From NCBI GenBank assembly GCA_021810565.1, contig JAJZIM010000013.1:1-60785 (forward strand): a stretch of DNA of 60,785 nucleotides. The letters are read 5' to 3'. This stretch comes from Bacillota bacterium. Its GTDB lineage: Bacteria; Bacillota; Sulfobacillia; JAJZIM01. The notes under the pieces are model-generated. The model had not been told where the DNA came from, did not search any database, and was given only the letters and a program-made list of their open reading frames with translations. Shown one piece after another: positions 43,378 to 51,286 of the stretch; the stretch's first letter is position 1; each line of letters starts with the position of its first letter. The position numbers and the translations under genes were made by a program.

Positions 43378-44646
43378 TCAGCCCTCCCCCCGACCGAGGA
43401 GCTTGCCGTCGAAAGCGTCCACCACCAGCTGCTCCCCCGCCATCTGGGCAATCCAGGCCGGATGAAGCTCGCCGCCCTGGGCCCAGTAGCCTTGGTACAG
43501 CCCCTCCAACACCCCGCCAGGATTGTCAGCCGCCAATAGCTGCAGGACCCGGTGCGCCGACAGCGTCGGCCGAGGGGCACCCAAGGCGCCCCCCGGCTGC
43601 CCCAGGAAGAAGGTGAAGCGCACCGCGTACCCGCCGCGCACCTGGACGCGACGGGTGACCTCCCCCCCGGTGACCGGCAGCCCGTTGAAGCGGTAGCGGA
43701 AGGTCACCTCGCCCCCGCCCGGTCCGCTACGATTCAGCCCGGCCAGGGCTGCGGCGGGCGGCCAAAGGTCGTGCCGGGAAAGGAAGCTCTCCGCCGCAGC
43801 CAGCACGCCGCCGGGAGGCCGACCCTGATCCGGAGCGCTGTACTCCACCACTCCGGAAGGCAGCACCCGCAGGGCTTTGAAGCCGTCGGTGTAGACCACT
43901 CCCCCGCCCTGGCGCTCCTGGATCTCCCGCACCGTGGCCGGGTCGGAAAAGAAGCGGGGCAAAAGCTCCAAAGAAGCCTGCTTCCCGGCGCGCACGGACA
44001 CGGGATTCAGCGGCACGGGATGCTCCGGTGCAAAGGCGCCGGCGGAAGCCAGCTCAAGTCCATACCCCCGGGTCAACAGATGCGCCGACGGTAGTCCCAC
44101 GGCCGGTAGCCCGCGGGCCAGGTCCAAAAGTTTCTGGCGGCCCCCCGGCGGCAATTCCCGCATTCGAAAGGACTCGGCCGATCCCAGGACGTACACCGTG
44201 GCGTGGGGCGAGAACACCAGGTCGATCCGGTCACTCACCCGCTTCCCGCCGCCTCGATAGTCCGCCGACCAAGCCCCGAGGGGCAGGGGAGACAACCACT
44301 CGAAGCTGTAGCCGTAGCCGGAGCGCTCCCGCGTCGCCACCGTGCCGCCGGCCACCCGGGGGGTGTTCCCCATGCCGCTCCCGGTGGCGGCCGCCAGGAT
44401 GGGGCCGGCCATTCGCCACACGTCGGCGTAAAGCGGGGTCCCGGGATACAGGAGGTAGCTCGTCCCGCCGGCATGCAGGACGATGCGGTCCGGGGCCAAC
44501 GCCCCGGGAGGCAGTGCGGCCGGGGCACCCGCCGCGGCGGCGGGCTGCGGCAGGAAAGTGCCGGGCAGGCGGCTGCAAAGCAGGGTGGTCAGCAGGATGC
44601 TGACCGCCACCAACACCATCAACAGCGGCGTCTTCACCCGCTCCAC
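43378..44646 (-). CDS. yycH: WalK-regulating membrane protein YycH
   Basis: 422 aa. One N-terminal TM helix (LMVLVAVSILLTTLLCSRL), then a large extracytoplasmic domain. The overall length and place between walK and yycI identify it as YycH; sequence conservation is low, as is usual for this family. GTG 44646 follows GGAGGAGG and overlaps walK by 13 bases. Confidence 0.82.
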   Translation of the reverse strand: MERVKTPLLMVLVAVSILLTTLLCSRLPGTFLPQPAAAAGAPAALPPGALAPDRIVLHAGGTSYLLYPGTPLYADVWRMAGPILAAATGSGMGNTPRVAGGTVATRERSGYGYSFEWLSPLPLGAWSADYRGGGKRVSDRIDLVFSPHATVYVLGSAESFRMRELPPGGRQKLLDLARGLPAVGLPSAHLLTRGYGLELASAGAFAPEHPVPLNPVSVRAGKQASLELLPRFFSDPATVREIQERQGGGVVYTDGFKALRVLPSGVVEYSAPDQGRPPGGVLAAAESFLSRHDLWPPAAALAGLNRSGPGGGEVTFRYRFNGLPVTGGEVTRRVQVRGGYAVRFTFFLGQPGGALGAPRPTLSAHRVLQLLAADNPGGVLEGLYQGYWAQGGELHPAWIAQMAGEQLVVDAFDGKLLGRGEG

Positions 44647-46421
44647 GACCGTTCCTCCTCCCCGGGGTCGATCTTCGGGCGGGGCAGGGAGAAGGTCACA
44701 CAGGTTCCCTGTCCCACCTGGCTCTCCGCCCACACCGCGCCGCCGTGGCTCTCCACGATCTGCCGCACGATGGAGAGCCCCAACCCGGTGCCGCCGTGCT
44801 GCCGGCTGCGTCCCTTCTCCACCCGATAGAAACGCTCGAAGATCCGCGGCAGATCCTCCGGGGGGATGCCCATGCCGGTGTCGCACACCTTCACGTACAC
44901 CGCCTGCTCCTGGGCCACGACCTCCACCGTCACGCGCCCGCCCCGGGGCGTGAACTTGACGGCGTTTTCCAATAGATTGTTCAGGACCTGCTTCAGCTGC
45001 TCCGGGTCGCCGCTCACGCCGGGCAGCGTGGAGGGCAGGCCCAGCCGCAGGGCCAGCCCCCGGCGCTCCAGCCCCAGGGCCATGCCGCCGGTCACCTCCC
45101 GCAGCAGCGCCGCCAAGTCTACCGACCGGCGCTCCCCGGGTCCCTGCTGATAGTCCAGGCGGGACAACTGCAAGAGATCGTTCACCATCCGCACCATGCG
45201 GTCGGTCTCGCGCTGCAGTACCAGCAGGAAGCGTCGGGTCAAGCGCCGATCCTGCTGCACCGCGCCGCCCAACAACGTCTCCAGGTAGCTTTTCAAGATC
45301 GTCAGGGGGGTGCGCAGTTCATGGGACACGTTGGCCACGAAGTCGCGTCGCAGCTCGTCCAGCTTGCGCTCCTCGGTGACATCCCGCAAGAGGACCACCG
45401 TCCCGCCGTCCCGGCCCAGAGAGGCGAACTGGGCCCGCACCGTCCGACCGGACGGCAGGTGCACCTCCCGCACCCCGGGCAGGGCCCCGCCCTCGGGCAG
45501 TTCCACCTCCGCCGCACTCCAAAGCTCCCGCAGCGGCCTGCCCGTCACCGCGGCGTCATCGCAGCCCAAAAGGTCGCAGGCCACCCGGTTGGCCAAGATC
45601 ACCGCCCCCGTCGCATCCACGGCCACCACCCCGTCCGCCAGGTTGGCGAGCACCGTGGCCAGCTTGTCCTTCTCCCCCACCATCTCGGCCATGGTCACCC
45701 GCAGGCGCGCCGTGAGGTGGTTGAACATCTCCCCGAGGCGCCCCACCTCGTCGTTGGAGCGCACCTGGATCTCCTGCTCGAAGTCACCCGCCGCCATGGC
45801 GGCCGCCCGGGCCGTGAGCGCCCGGATGGGGCGGGTGATGGCGCGGGCCATGACCACCCCCAAAACCCCGCTGGTGGCCAGGGCCAGGAGGGTGGCCATG
45901 AGCAGCATCAGTTGCAGCCGGCTCAACACTTGGTAGATCGGGGCCAGGGATCCCTGCAGGTAGAGCGCTCCCGCCACCCGGCCCCCTTCGCGGATGGGGA
46001 TGGCCACGGCCAACCGCGGGTCCTTGGTCCTGGCCTGGCGCCGCAGCCACTGGGAGTGGTGCCCTCCCAGGGCCCTCAGGATCTGTGGCTGCAGCAGCCG
46101 GTGGCCCACCGCCTGCGAGCCGGGGCGGGAATCGCCCAGCACCACGCCGTAGCGGCCCACCACCATGATCTCCTCGCCGTTCCCCCCGCCGAAACCTTGC
46201 AGCATCCGATCCAGCCCGGCGGCGCCGCCGGGCTGCCCCCCCCGCAGGTAGCCCCCCAGCAGTCCGGCCATCATCTCCCCCTGGGAGTTCAGGCTGCTGG
46301 CGTAGGTGGAAAGGTAGTAGCGCTCCAGGGACTGATACAGGTACACCCCCACCACCTCCATGGCCAGGAGGATCAAGGAGAAGAAGATCAGGATCATCTT
46401 CAGGGTGATGGTCCGCGGCAT
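44634..46421 (-). CDS. walK: Sensor histidine kinase WalK
   Basis: 595 aa. TM1 (KMILIFFSLILLAMEVVGVYLY), an outside loop, TM2 (about residues 170-190), HAMP 191-245, PAS about 250-350, HisKA with phospho-His367 (FVANVSHELRTPL) and HATPase with NLLENAVKFT, DTGMGIP and GTGLGLSIV. It controls cell-wall remodelling with WalR. ATG 46421 overlaps the walR stop (TGATG), so the two are coupled. Confidence 0.95.
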   Translation of the reverse strand: MPRTITLKMILIFFSLILLAMEVVGVYLYQSLERYYLSTYASSLNSQGEMMAGLLGGYLRGGQPGGAAGLDRMLQGFGGGNGEEIMVVGRYGVVLGDSRPGSQAVGHRLLQPQILRALGGHHSQWLRRQARTKDPRLAVAIPIREGGRVAGALYLQGSLAPIYQVLSRLQLMLLMATLLALATSGVLGVVMARAITRPIRALTARAAAMAAGDFEQEIQVRSNDEVGRLGEMFNHLTARLRVTMAEMVGEKDKLATVLANLADGVVAVDATGAVILANRVACDLLGCDDAAVTGRPLRELWSAAEVELPEGGALPGVREVHLPSGRTVRAQFASLGRDGGTVVLLRDVTEERKLDELRRDFVANVSHELRTPLTILKSYLETLLGGAVQQDRRLTRRFLLVLQRETDRMVRMVNDLLQLSRLDYQQGPGERRSVDLAALLREVTGGMALGLERRGLALRLGLPSTLPGVSGDPEQLKQVLNNLLENAVKFTPRGGRVTVEVVAQEQAVYVKVCDTGMGIPPEDLPRIFERFYRVEKGRSRQHGGTGLGLSIVRQIVESHGGAVWAESQVGQGTCVTFSLPRPKIDPGEEERSWSG

Positions 46422-47104
46422 CAGTTTCGTCCCAGGTAGTAGCCGACTCCGCGCCGGGTACGGACATAGCGGGGAGAAGCGGGATCGTCCTCCACCTTCT
46501 CCCGCAGCCGCCGCACCGTGACGTCCACGGTGCGCAGATCCCCGCTGTAGCTGTAGCCCCACACCTGCTCCAACAAGGTCTCTCTGGAGAAGACCTGCCC
46601 CGGGCTGCTCATCAGGTGCCGCAGCAGCTCGAACTCCCGGGGCGTCAGCTCAAGCCGGCGCTCCCCCTTGGAGGCCTCATAGGTGTCCAGGTCCAGGATC
46701 AGCTCGCCGCAGCGCATCCGCGTCGGCGCTCCCTCGGCCGCATGCACCCGCCGCAGCACCGCCTTCACCCGGGCCATGAGCTCGCGAACGCTGAAGGGCT
46801 TGGTCACATAATCGTCGGCCCCCAACTCCAGGCCTACCACCTTGTCCACCTCGTCGTCCTTTGCGGTGAGCATCAGGATGGGAACCGCACTCTCGCGGCG
46901 CAACTCCCGGCACACGGCCAAGCCGTCCATGCGTGGCAGCATTATGTCCAGGATGACCAGTTGCGGCTGCTCCTGCGCCGCCTTGCGCACGGCCTCCTCA
47001 CCATCCTCGGCGGTCACCACCTGAAAGCCCTCCCGCTCCAGGTTGAAGCGCAGGATCTCCAGGAGCGGACGCTCGTCATCCACCACCAGGATTTTCTCCG
47101 CCAC
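46421..47104 (-). CDS. walR: Response regulator WalR
   Basis: 227 aa OmpR-family regulator. Receiver domain with phospho-acceptor D53 (LVILDIMLPRMDG), KPFSVREL, then a winged helix with LTPREFELLRHLMSSPGQVFSRETLLEQVWGY and RTRRGVGYYL. It binds WalR boxes in wall-hydrolase promoters. It is first in the operon walR-walK-yycH-yycI. Confidence 0.96.
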   Translation of the reverse strand: MAEKILVVDDERPLLEILRFNLEREGFQVVTAEDGEEAVRKAAQEQPQLVILDIMLPRMDGLAVCRELRRESAVPILMLTAKDDEVDKVVGLELGADDYVTKPFSVRELMARVKAVLRRVHAAEGAPTRMRCGELILDLDTYEASKGERRLELTPREFELLRHLMSSPGQVFSRETLLEQVWGYSYSGDLRTVDVTVRRLREKVEDDPASPRYVRTRRGVGYYLGRN

Positions 47105-47172
47105 CGTTCTCCCCCCCCCCGCTGCCTATTTTCCGCACGGTCCGGAAGAATCCTGCCGGGTCCTCGGGCGAA

Positions 47173-47203
47173 GAAAAGGGGGTGGCACCAGTCCGTGCCA
47201 CCC
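47173..47203 (-). terminator. Terminator after scfB
   Basis: A nine-base perfect stem (47180-47188 with 47195-47203), 6-base loop, and a CCTTTTCTT tract on the minus strand. It ends the scfB transcript before walR. Confidence 0.8.
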
Positions 47204-47273
47204 AACGCAAAGAGGGGGTGGAAAGCTGTAAGCTTCCCAAATCCCATTTTAGCAGGATATTGTTTCGAAATTA

Positions 47274-48566
47274 TTACGATGCTGTTTCGGATTGGTTAAA
47301 TGTGTGGGCTTTCAGATACAAGGCGCATTCCAGCCGCTTTCGTTGCAGGGCGCAGGCCACCGGGTCGGGGCGGGTAAGCTCCCCCGCGTCCACCGCCGTC
47401 GCGTGGCAGCCGCCGCCGCACAAAAAGCGCGCCCAGCAGCCGCGACAATCCGCCTTGGCCAAGGCGTGCGCACCGCTAAGGGACGCGGCCACCGCTGGCC
47501 GTTCGATCCCCCGCCGCACGTCCCCCAGGCGATAGGCCTCCCGCCCCACGAATTGATGGCATGGATACAGCGCTCCGTCGGGAGCCACCGCCAGGTACTG
47601 CTGGCCGGCACCGCAACCCCGCACCCGCTTGGCCAGGCAGGGGCCCTCTCCCGGATCCAGCTCGAAGTGGAAGAAGGAGAAGGGCCGCCCCTGAGCCCGC
47701 CGTTCCAGCCACAACTCGGCCAGGCGCTCGTACTCCGCCTCCGCCGCGGCGAGGTCGCCTTCCGCCAGGGACAGTCCCGTCGCCCGGTCGCCCACCGCCG
47801 GTTCCACGGAGATCCGGTCGAAGCCCAGATCGGCCAGGTGCCTGACGTCGGCGGCAAAGTCCAGGTTGTGGCGGGTGTAGGTGCCGCGCACATGATAATC
47901 TGGCCCGAGGCGCACCGCCTCCTGCAGTCGGGGGACGACCCGGTCGTAGCTGCCGCGGCCGCGCATCCGGTCGTTGACCTCCGGGCGCCCGTCCAGGCTC
48001 AGCACCAGGCTCACGCCCTCCCGCCGCAGAAAGTCCGCGGTATCCCGGTCCAGGAGCGTGCCGTTGGTGGTCAGGGTGAACCGGAACTCCTTGCCCGCCT
48101 CCTCCCCGCGCCGCCGGGCGTAGGCCAGCACTTCCCGCACCACCGGCAGGTTCAGGAGGGGCTCGCCCCCGAAAAAGTCGATCTCCAGGTGGCGCACCGC
48201 ACCGCACGAAGCCAGGAGGAAATCCACCGCCGCCCGACCCACCGCCGTCGGCATCAGTTCCCGGTGCCCGCCGAAGGATCCGCCGGCAGCGAAGCAGTAG
48301 CGGCAGTGCAGGTTGCAGTCGTGGGCCACGTTAAGGCACAGGGCCTTGACCCCGGGGGGCAGCTGGGCGAACTCCTCCGGCACCGGTGCGAAAAGGATCC
48401 CCGCCGCGGAGAGCTGCCGCAGCTCCTCGCCGGCCTCCGCCACCGCCGGGTCCGATCCCTCCCCTGGCTCTCCCAGCGCGGCCCAGGCCGCCGCATCCAA
48501 CAGATGCAGACTGCCGCTGCCCACGTCGTAGGCGAGCAGGGTGTCCTTCACCCGAAACCGGTGCAC
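47274..48566 (-). CDS. scfB: SCIFF peptide maturase (radical SAM, SPASM-type)
   Basis: 430 aa. The N-terminal VHRFRVKDTLLAYDVGSGSLHLLD domain is the SCIFF-maturase leader-binding part. The radical SAM site is C84-x3-C88-x2-C91 (AHDCNLHCRYCFA), followed by DFFGGEPLLN. The C-terminal twitch/SPASM region has many Cys (CHQF, CRGCWARFLCGGGCH, CALQ). It forms thioether links from Cys to non-alpha carbons in its precursor. GTG 48566 fits the family start (MxHKF) and has AGGAA eight bases before. An in-frame ATG at 48596 overlaps the tnpB stop. It lies 2.3 kb from scfA because of the IS607 element. Confidence 0.92.
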   Translation of the reverse strand: MHRFRVKDTLLAYDVGSGSLHLLDAAAWAALGEPGEGSDPAVAEAGEELRQLSAAGILFAPVPEEFAQLPPGVKALCLNVAHDCNLHCRYCFAAGGSFGGHRELMPTAVGRAAVDFLLASCGAVRHLEIDFFGGEPLLNLPVVREVLAYARRRGEEAGKEFRFTLTTNGTLLDRDTADFLRREGVSLVLSLDGRPEVNDRMRGRGSYDRVVPRLQEAVRLGPDYHVRGTYTRHNLDFAADVRHLADLGFDRISVEPAVGDRATGLSLAEGDLAAAEAEYERLAELWLERRAQGRPFSFFHFELDPGEGPCLAKRVRGCGAGQQYLAVAPDGALYPCHQFVGREAYRLGDVRRGIERPAVAASLSGAHALAKADCRGCWARFLCGGGCHATAVDAGELTRPDPVACALQRKRLECALYLKAHTFNQSETAS

Positions 48567-48592
48567 CTGACCGTTCCTGAAACCATGGCCAT

Positions 48593-50197
48593 TCATACCA
48601 CGCAGGCCGGGCGAACAGTTTTCCCGACCGTTTGTGCCGGGGAGTCGCGCCCCGGTGCCGCAGCAAAACCATCCCAAGGCGGGCCTTCGCCAGAGCCCGA
48701 GCCTCTGACGGGTGCCGCCGAGGATAGGGGTATCCCCCTGCCGCGGCCTCCCTCGGAGGGACACCGACCACGGGCCCTTTCGGCCCGCCGCCTCTGGGCC
48801 ACACGCCTCCAGTCGCTCCAGACGTGCTTCCCGCGATTCCTTGCAGGTAGCGGAAAGGCGGATCTGGACCGAAGACGCTCCCCAAACCTTAAACCCCGGC
48901 GGGCTATCGCCACCGCCGCCGCGCCGTGCGACGACAGCCCGTAACCCGAGGCAAACTTGACCTCGCCGATCACGCTGGTGAAGGCCGGGTTCACCTCAAT
49001 GACCTCCACGCCGTACCGGGCCGCCCGGGAGAACAGCAACTGGAAGAACTTCCGATAGGCGAAGGCCGACAGCATCCGGGCGTAGCGGGGCGATCTCTCC
49101 CGCAGGGCGGCCTTCTTCTTCCGGAAGTCCAGCTCCTCCACCACCAGGGGCTTGCCGGAAAGCCGGGCCCAGTCCACGATGTCCGCCGCGGCTTCCGCGA
49201 GGATGGCCGTCGCCCTGCCTTCGGTCTTCTTGGCCAGGTCCAGGGGAAAGGACCACTCCCCCGCGGGATTCCCGAAACGGTCGATCCCGCCCACCTCCAC
49301 GTGGGCCGGGTTGAAGTCCACCCCCAGGGCTCCCAGGCGCCGATCCGTGGTTATCTTGGCGGCCGGGCGCTCCACCGAGGCGTGCACGTACCAGGCCTCC
49401 TGGTCGTCACGCCGCAGAAAACGGTAGGTCACCGCCTCCCCGCGGCGCAAGGCGGCGTCGATCTCCGCCTGGCCGTAGGTGAACTTGACGTCCTTGACCA
49501 GGACGTGCTTTCCGAAGGCCGCCTCCAGCCCAGGCGGCACCCGCAAACGGAGCGCACCGTCCGGCATTCGGGTGCAGGTCTGGTTGCCCGCCGACTCGTC
49601 CTTGGACCCCAGACACAAAAACTGGGAGGAGCGCCGTTTGCGCCACGCCGCTTGCCAGGCGGCCAGGTCCGCGAAGCCGTTGGCGTCCCGGTGGAATTGG
49701 GCATGGAAAAGCTTCTTCCCGCCGAAGCAGAGGCGCACCCGCCCCGCCTCGTGGTCCGCCCGGGCGGCGGCAAGGCGTCGTTCCAACGTGTGCAGGCGCC
49801 GCCGCTTCTGGTGCAGGGTGAAGCGCAGCCGGTGCTGCATGGACGCCGCCTGCGCACCGCGGGCCTTCTTCTTCCGGAGCTTGGCCAGGTCCCGCTCGGC
49901 TTTCTTCACCGCTTTTTTCGCGGCGGCGATGGTGTCCTGCAGGTGGGCGATGCGGTTCTTTTGGCCCTCCCGCGCCGCCTCCACCTTGCCGTCCAGGCTG
50001 GCCCTAAGGGCGTTGAACTGCCGTGCGGTCAGACCGCAATTCCGGATGGACTCCCGCTTGCATTCCGAAAGCGCGCGGCCCCGCACGTGGTGGTCCACGA
50101 AGAGGGCGCGCTCCGCCCGACCGTACAGGGCGGCCATGGCGTCCAGGAGCGGGTAGATGCCTTTATCGGGAATTTTCGCCTGATACGTCGCCTGCAT
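48593..50197 (-). CDS. tnpB: TnpB-like RuvC nuclease of the IS607 element
   Basis: 534 aa, longer than typical TnpB (about 400). A basic coiled-coil N-terminal region (about 70-150), then a RuvC fold with Asp294 in GVDFN and Glu354/355 in VVEELDF. At the third site, where ISDra2-type TnpB has DxNAA, it reads SSHGAAAVAIARRG (Gly425). No CxxC zinc ribbon is present. It belongs to the TnpB-related group with the H.AAA..I.RR ending. TnpB proteins are RNA-guided DNA endonucleases; activity of this variant is uncertain. ATG 50197 overlaps tnpA by 35 bases. The last 70 residues are low-complexity and probably overlap the element's guide RNA. Confidence 0.82.
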   Translation of the reverse strand: MQATYQAKIPDKGIYPLLDAMAALYGRAERALFVDHHVRGRALSECKRESIRNCGLTARQFNALRASLDGKVEAAREGQKNRIAHLQDTIAAAKKAVKKAERDLAKLRKKKARGAQAASMQHRLRFTLHQKRRRLHTLERRLAAARADHEAGRVRLCFGGKKLFHAQFHRDANGFADLAAWQAAWRKRRSSQFLCLGSKDESAGNQTCTRMPDGALRLRVPPGLEAAFGKHVLVKDVKFTYGQAEIDAALRRGEAVTYRFLRRDDQEAWYVHASVERPAAKITTDRRLGALGVDFNPAHVEVGGIDRFGNPAGEWSFPLDLAKKTEGRATAILAEAAADIVDWARLSGKPLVVEELDFRKKKAALRERSPRYARMLSAFAYRKFFQLLFSRAARYGVEVIEVNPAFTSVIGEVKFASGYGLSSHGAAAVAIARRGLRFGERLRSRSAFPLPARNRGKHVWSDWRRVAQRRRAERARGRCPSEGGRGRGIPLSSAAPVRGSGSGEGPPWDGFAAAPGRDSPAQTVGKTVRPACVV

Positions 50198-50768
50198 CGC
50201 CCAAAGCCCCCTCCGCCGCGACGGCAACCGCCCGTTTGGCCCGGTTCCTGGCCGACCCGCGACCGTAAAGCCTGGCGTAGAAACTGGTCAGCACGTCGAT
50301 CATGTCCTGCACCAGGTCGTCCTTCATCTCCTCGGGATCCACCACCAGAAGCTTTCTCCCCTGGGCGGCCAGTGCCGCCTCCACGTATTCCGCGCCGAAG
50401 CGCATGAGACGGTCCCGATGTTCCACGGCCACCATGGATAGCTTGGGATCAGCCAGAAGGCGCAGCAGCTTCGGCCGGTGTCCGTTCAGACCGGACCCCA
50501 CTTCCCGCACCGTCCGGATCACGGCAATCCCCTGCGCATTGAGGTGCTCCGCCACCCGCGCGACCTGCCGGTCCAGATCCCCCGCCTGATCGGTCGAAGA
50601 CACCCGGGCGTATATGGCGGCGGTGTTCGCCGCGGGCCTGGCCTCCTTCACCAGGATGGTCCCGGTGGGCAACTGCTCGGCGGCCACCGGCAGCTTGCCG
50701 TCCCGGAACCACCGCCAGGCCGTGCGATAACTCACTCCCTGCTCTTTGGCCCACTGACTCAGCTTCAT
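50163..50768 (-). CDS. tnpA: IS607-family serine recombinase TnpA
   Basis: 201 aa. A MerR-like HTH N-terminus (MKLSQWAKEQGVSYRTAWRWFRDGKLP), then a serine-recombinase catalytic domain with the nucleophile in YARVSSTDQ (Ser57/58), REVGSGLNGHRPKL and VAVEHRDRLMRFG. It cuts and joins the circular element at GG-containing targets. The start lies within a dyad that overlaps its promoter, leaving almost no leader. Confidence 0.93.
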   Translation of the reverse strand: MKLSQWAKEQGVSYRTAWRWFRDGKLPVAAEQLPTGTILVKEARPAANTAAIYARVSSTDQAGDLDRQVARVAEHLNAQGIAVIRTVREVGSGLNGHRPKLLRLLADPKLSMVAVEHRDRLMRFGAEYVEAALAAQGRKLLVVDPEEMKDDLVQDMIDVLTSFYARLYGRGSARNRAKRAVAVAAEGALGDAGDVSGENSR

Positions 50769-50803
50769 GGTATTATTTTAATATACCATGTACAGTTTGT
50801 CAA
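50767..50803 (-). promoter_or_regulatory. tnpA promoter with overlapping dyad
   Basis: TTGACA (50798-50803), 17 bases, TAAAAT (50775-50780). An inverted repeat ATGGTAT (50767-50773) / ATACCAT (50783-50789) covers the -10 box and the start codon. It is a good candidate for self-repression by the TnpA HTH and for end recognition. Confidence 0.7.
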
Positions 50804-50861
50804 TAAAGTCGTGAGCAGTTGCCAACCCTCGGCCAAGGGCTCCCCCTCCGGTCTAGAAATG

Positions 50862-50884
50862 AAAAAGGCCCCCGACCGGGCCCC
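50862..50884 (-). terminator. Terminator after scfA
   Basis: A five-base GGCCC stem with a GC-rich loop and five T on the minus strand, 20 bases past the scfA stop. It cuts off scfA from the element downstream. Confidence 0.65.
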
Positions 50885-50903
50885 CCGTCTTACCGACCGC
50901 GCG

Positions 50904-51056
50904 CTAGCGCAACGGGGCGGGACGCTCGCAGACCTGGTTGCTCACCGTGCAGGACGTCTTGCAGGCCGACTGGCAGGAGGTCTTGCATTCCCCGCAGCCT
51001 TGGCCGGCAGTCACCGGACGACCCCGGAGCACCGTGCGAACGTGCTTTCCCTGCAT
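50904..51056 (-). CDS. scfA: SCIFF ranthipeptide precursor
   Basis: 50 aa: a leader rich in Arg/Val followed by a core with six cysteines (CGECKTSCQSACKTSC, then a TVSNQVC segment) exactly as in the SCIFF family (six cysteines in forty-five residues), the substrate of ScfB. Mature SCIFF has thioether bridges from Cys to non-alpha carbons of other residues. Its function in cells is not known, though it is nearly universal in Clostridia. ATG 51056 has AAAGGGTGG just upstream. It begins 25 bases after tRNA-Thr and has no room for its own promoter, so it is probably read with the tRNA pair. Confidence 0.93.
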   Translation of the reverse strand: MQGKHVRTVLRGRPVTAGQGCGECKTSCQSACKTSCTVSNQVCERPAPLR

Positions 51057-51081
51057 CCCTACCACCCTTTCTAGTCAACGG

Positions 51082-51157
51082 TGGAGCTGGCGCGGGGACT
51101 CGAACCCCGGACCTGCGGCTTACGAGGTCGCTGCTCTACCTGCTGAGCTACGCCAGC
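51082..51157 (-). tRNA. tRNA-Thr (anticodon CGT)
   Basis: 76 bases with encoded CCA. The acceptor GCTGGCG pairs with CGCCAGC; anticodon loop CTCGTAA; GGGGTTCGAGTCCCC T-arm. The anticodon stem has one A-C mismatch. Confidence 0.92.
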
Positions 51158-51166
51158 TGAAAAGTT

Positions 51167-51241
51167 TGGAGCGGGAGACGGGATTCGAACCCGCGACACT
51201 CGGCTTGGGAAGCCGATGCTCTACCACTGAACTACTCCCGC
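51167..51241 (-). tRNA. tRNA-Gly (anticodon CCC)
   Basis: 75 bases with encoded CCA. The acceptor GCGGGAG pairs with CTCCCGC; anticodon loop TTCCCAA; T-arm CGGGTTCGAATCCCG. It is first in a tRNA-Gly, tRNA-Thr, scfA unit. Confidence 0.95.
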
Positions 51242-51255
51242 CCGCTGCGGGGTGT

Positions 51256-51284
51256 ATTGTACCACATGCCGCCGCCGCCCGCAA
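51256..51284 (-). promoter_or_regulatory. Promoter of tRNA-Gly, tRNA-Thr and probably scfA
   Basis: TTGCGG (51279-51284), a 17-base spacer and TACAAT (51256-51261), 15 bases before tRNA-Gly. Confidence 0.7.
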
Positions 51285-51286
51285 GT

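Larger units (their letters stand above)
48593..50803 (-). mobile_element. IS607-type insertion element (approximate span)
   Basis: Contains tnpA (serine recombinase) and tnpB in the overlapping order of IS607 elements. The ends were not resolved because IS607 has no terminal repeats and makes no target duplication; the left end is between the tnpA promoter (about 50803) and the scfA terminator (50862), and the right end lies near the tnpB stop (about 48570-48600). It lies between scfA and scfB. A guide RNA at the tnpB 3' end is expected from other TnpB elements but not modelled here. Confidence 0.75.

Noticed and set aside
47274-48764. Longer N-terminus for the SCIFF maturase (start at 48764)
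   Set aside because: The extra residues lie inside tnpB in another frame and have no family match; the family begins near VHRFRV.
48593-50803. Terminal inverted repeats or target duplication of the IS element
   Set aside because: None seen, and none expected for IS607; ends therefore left approximate.
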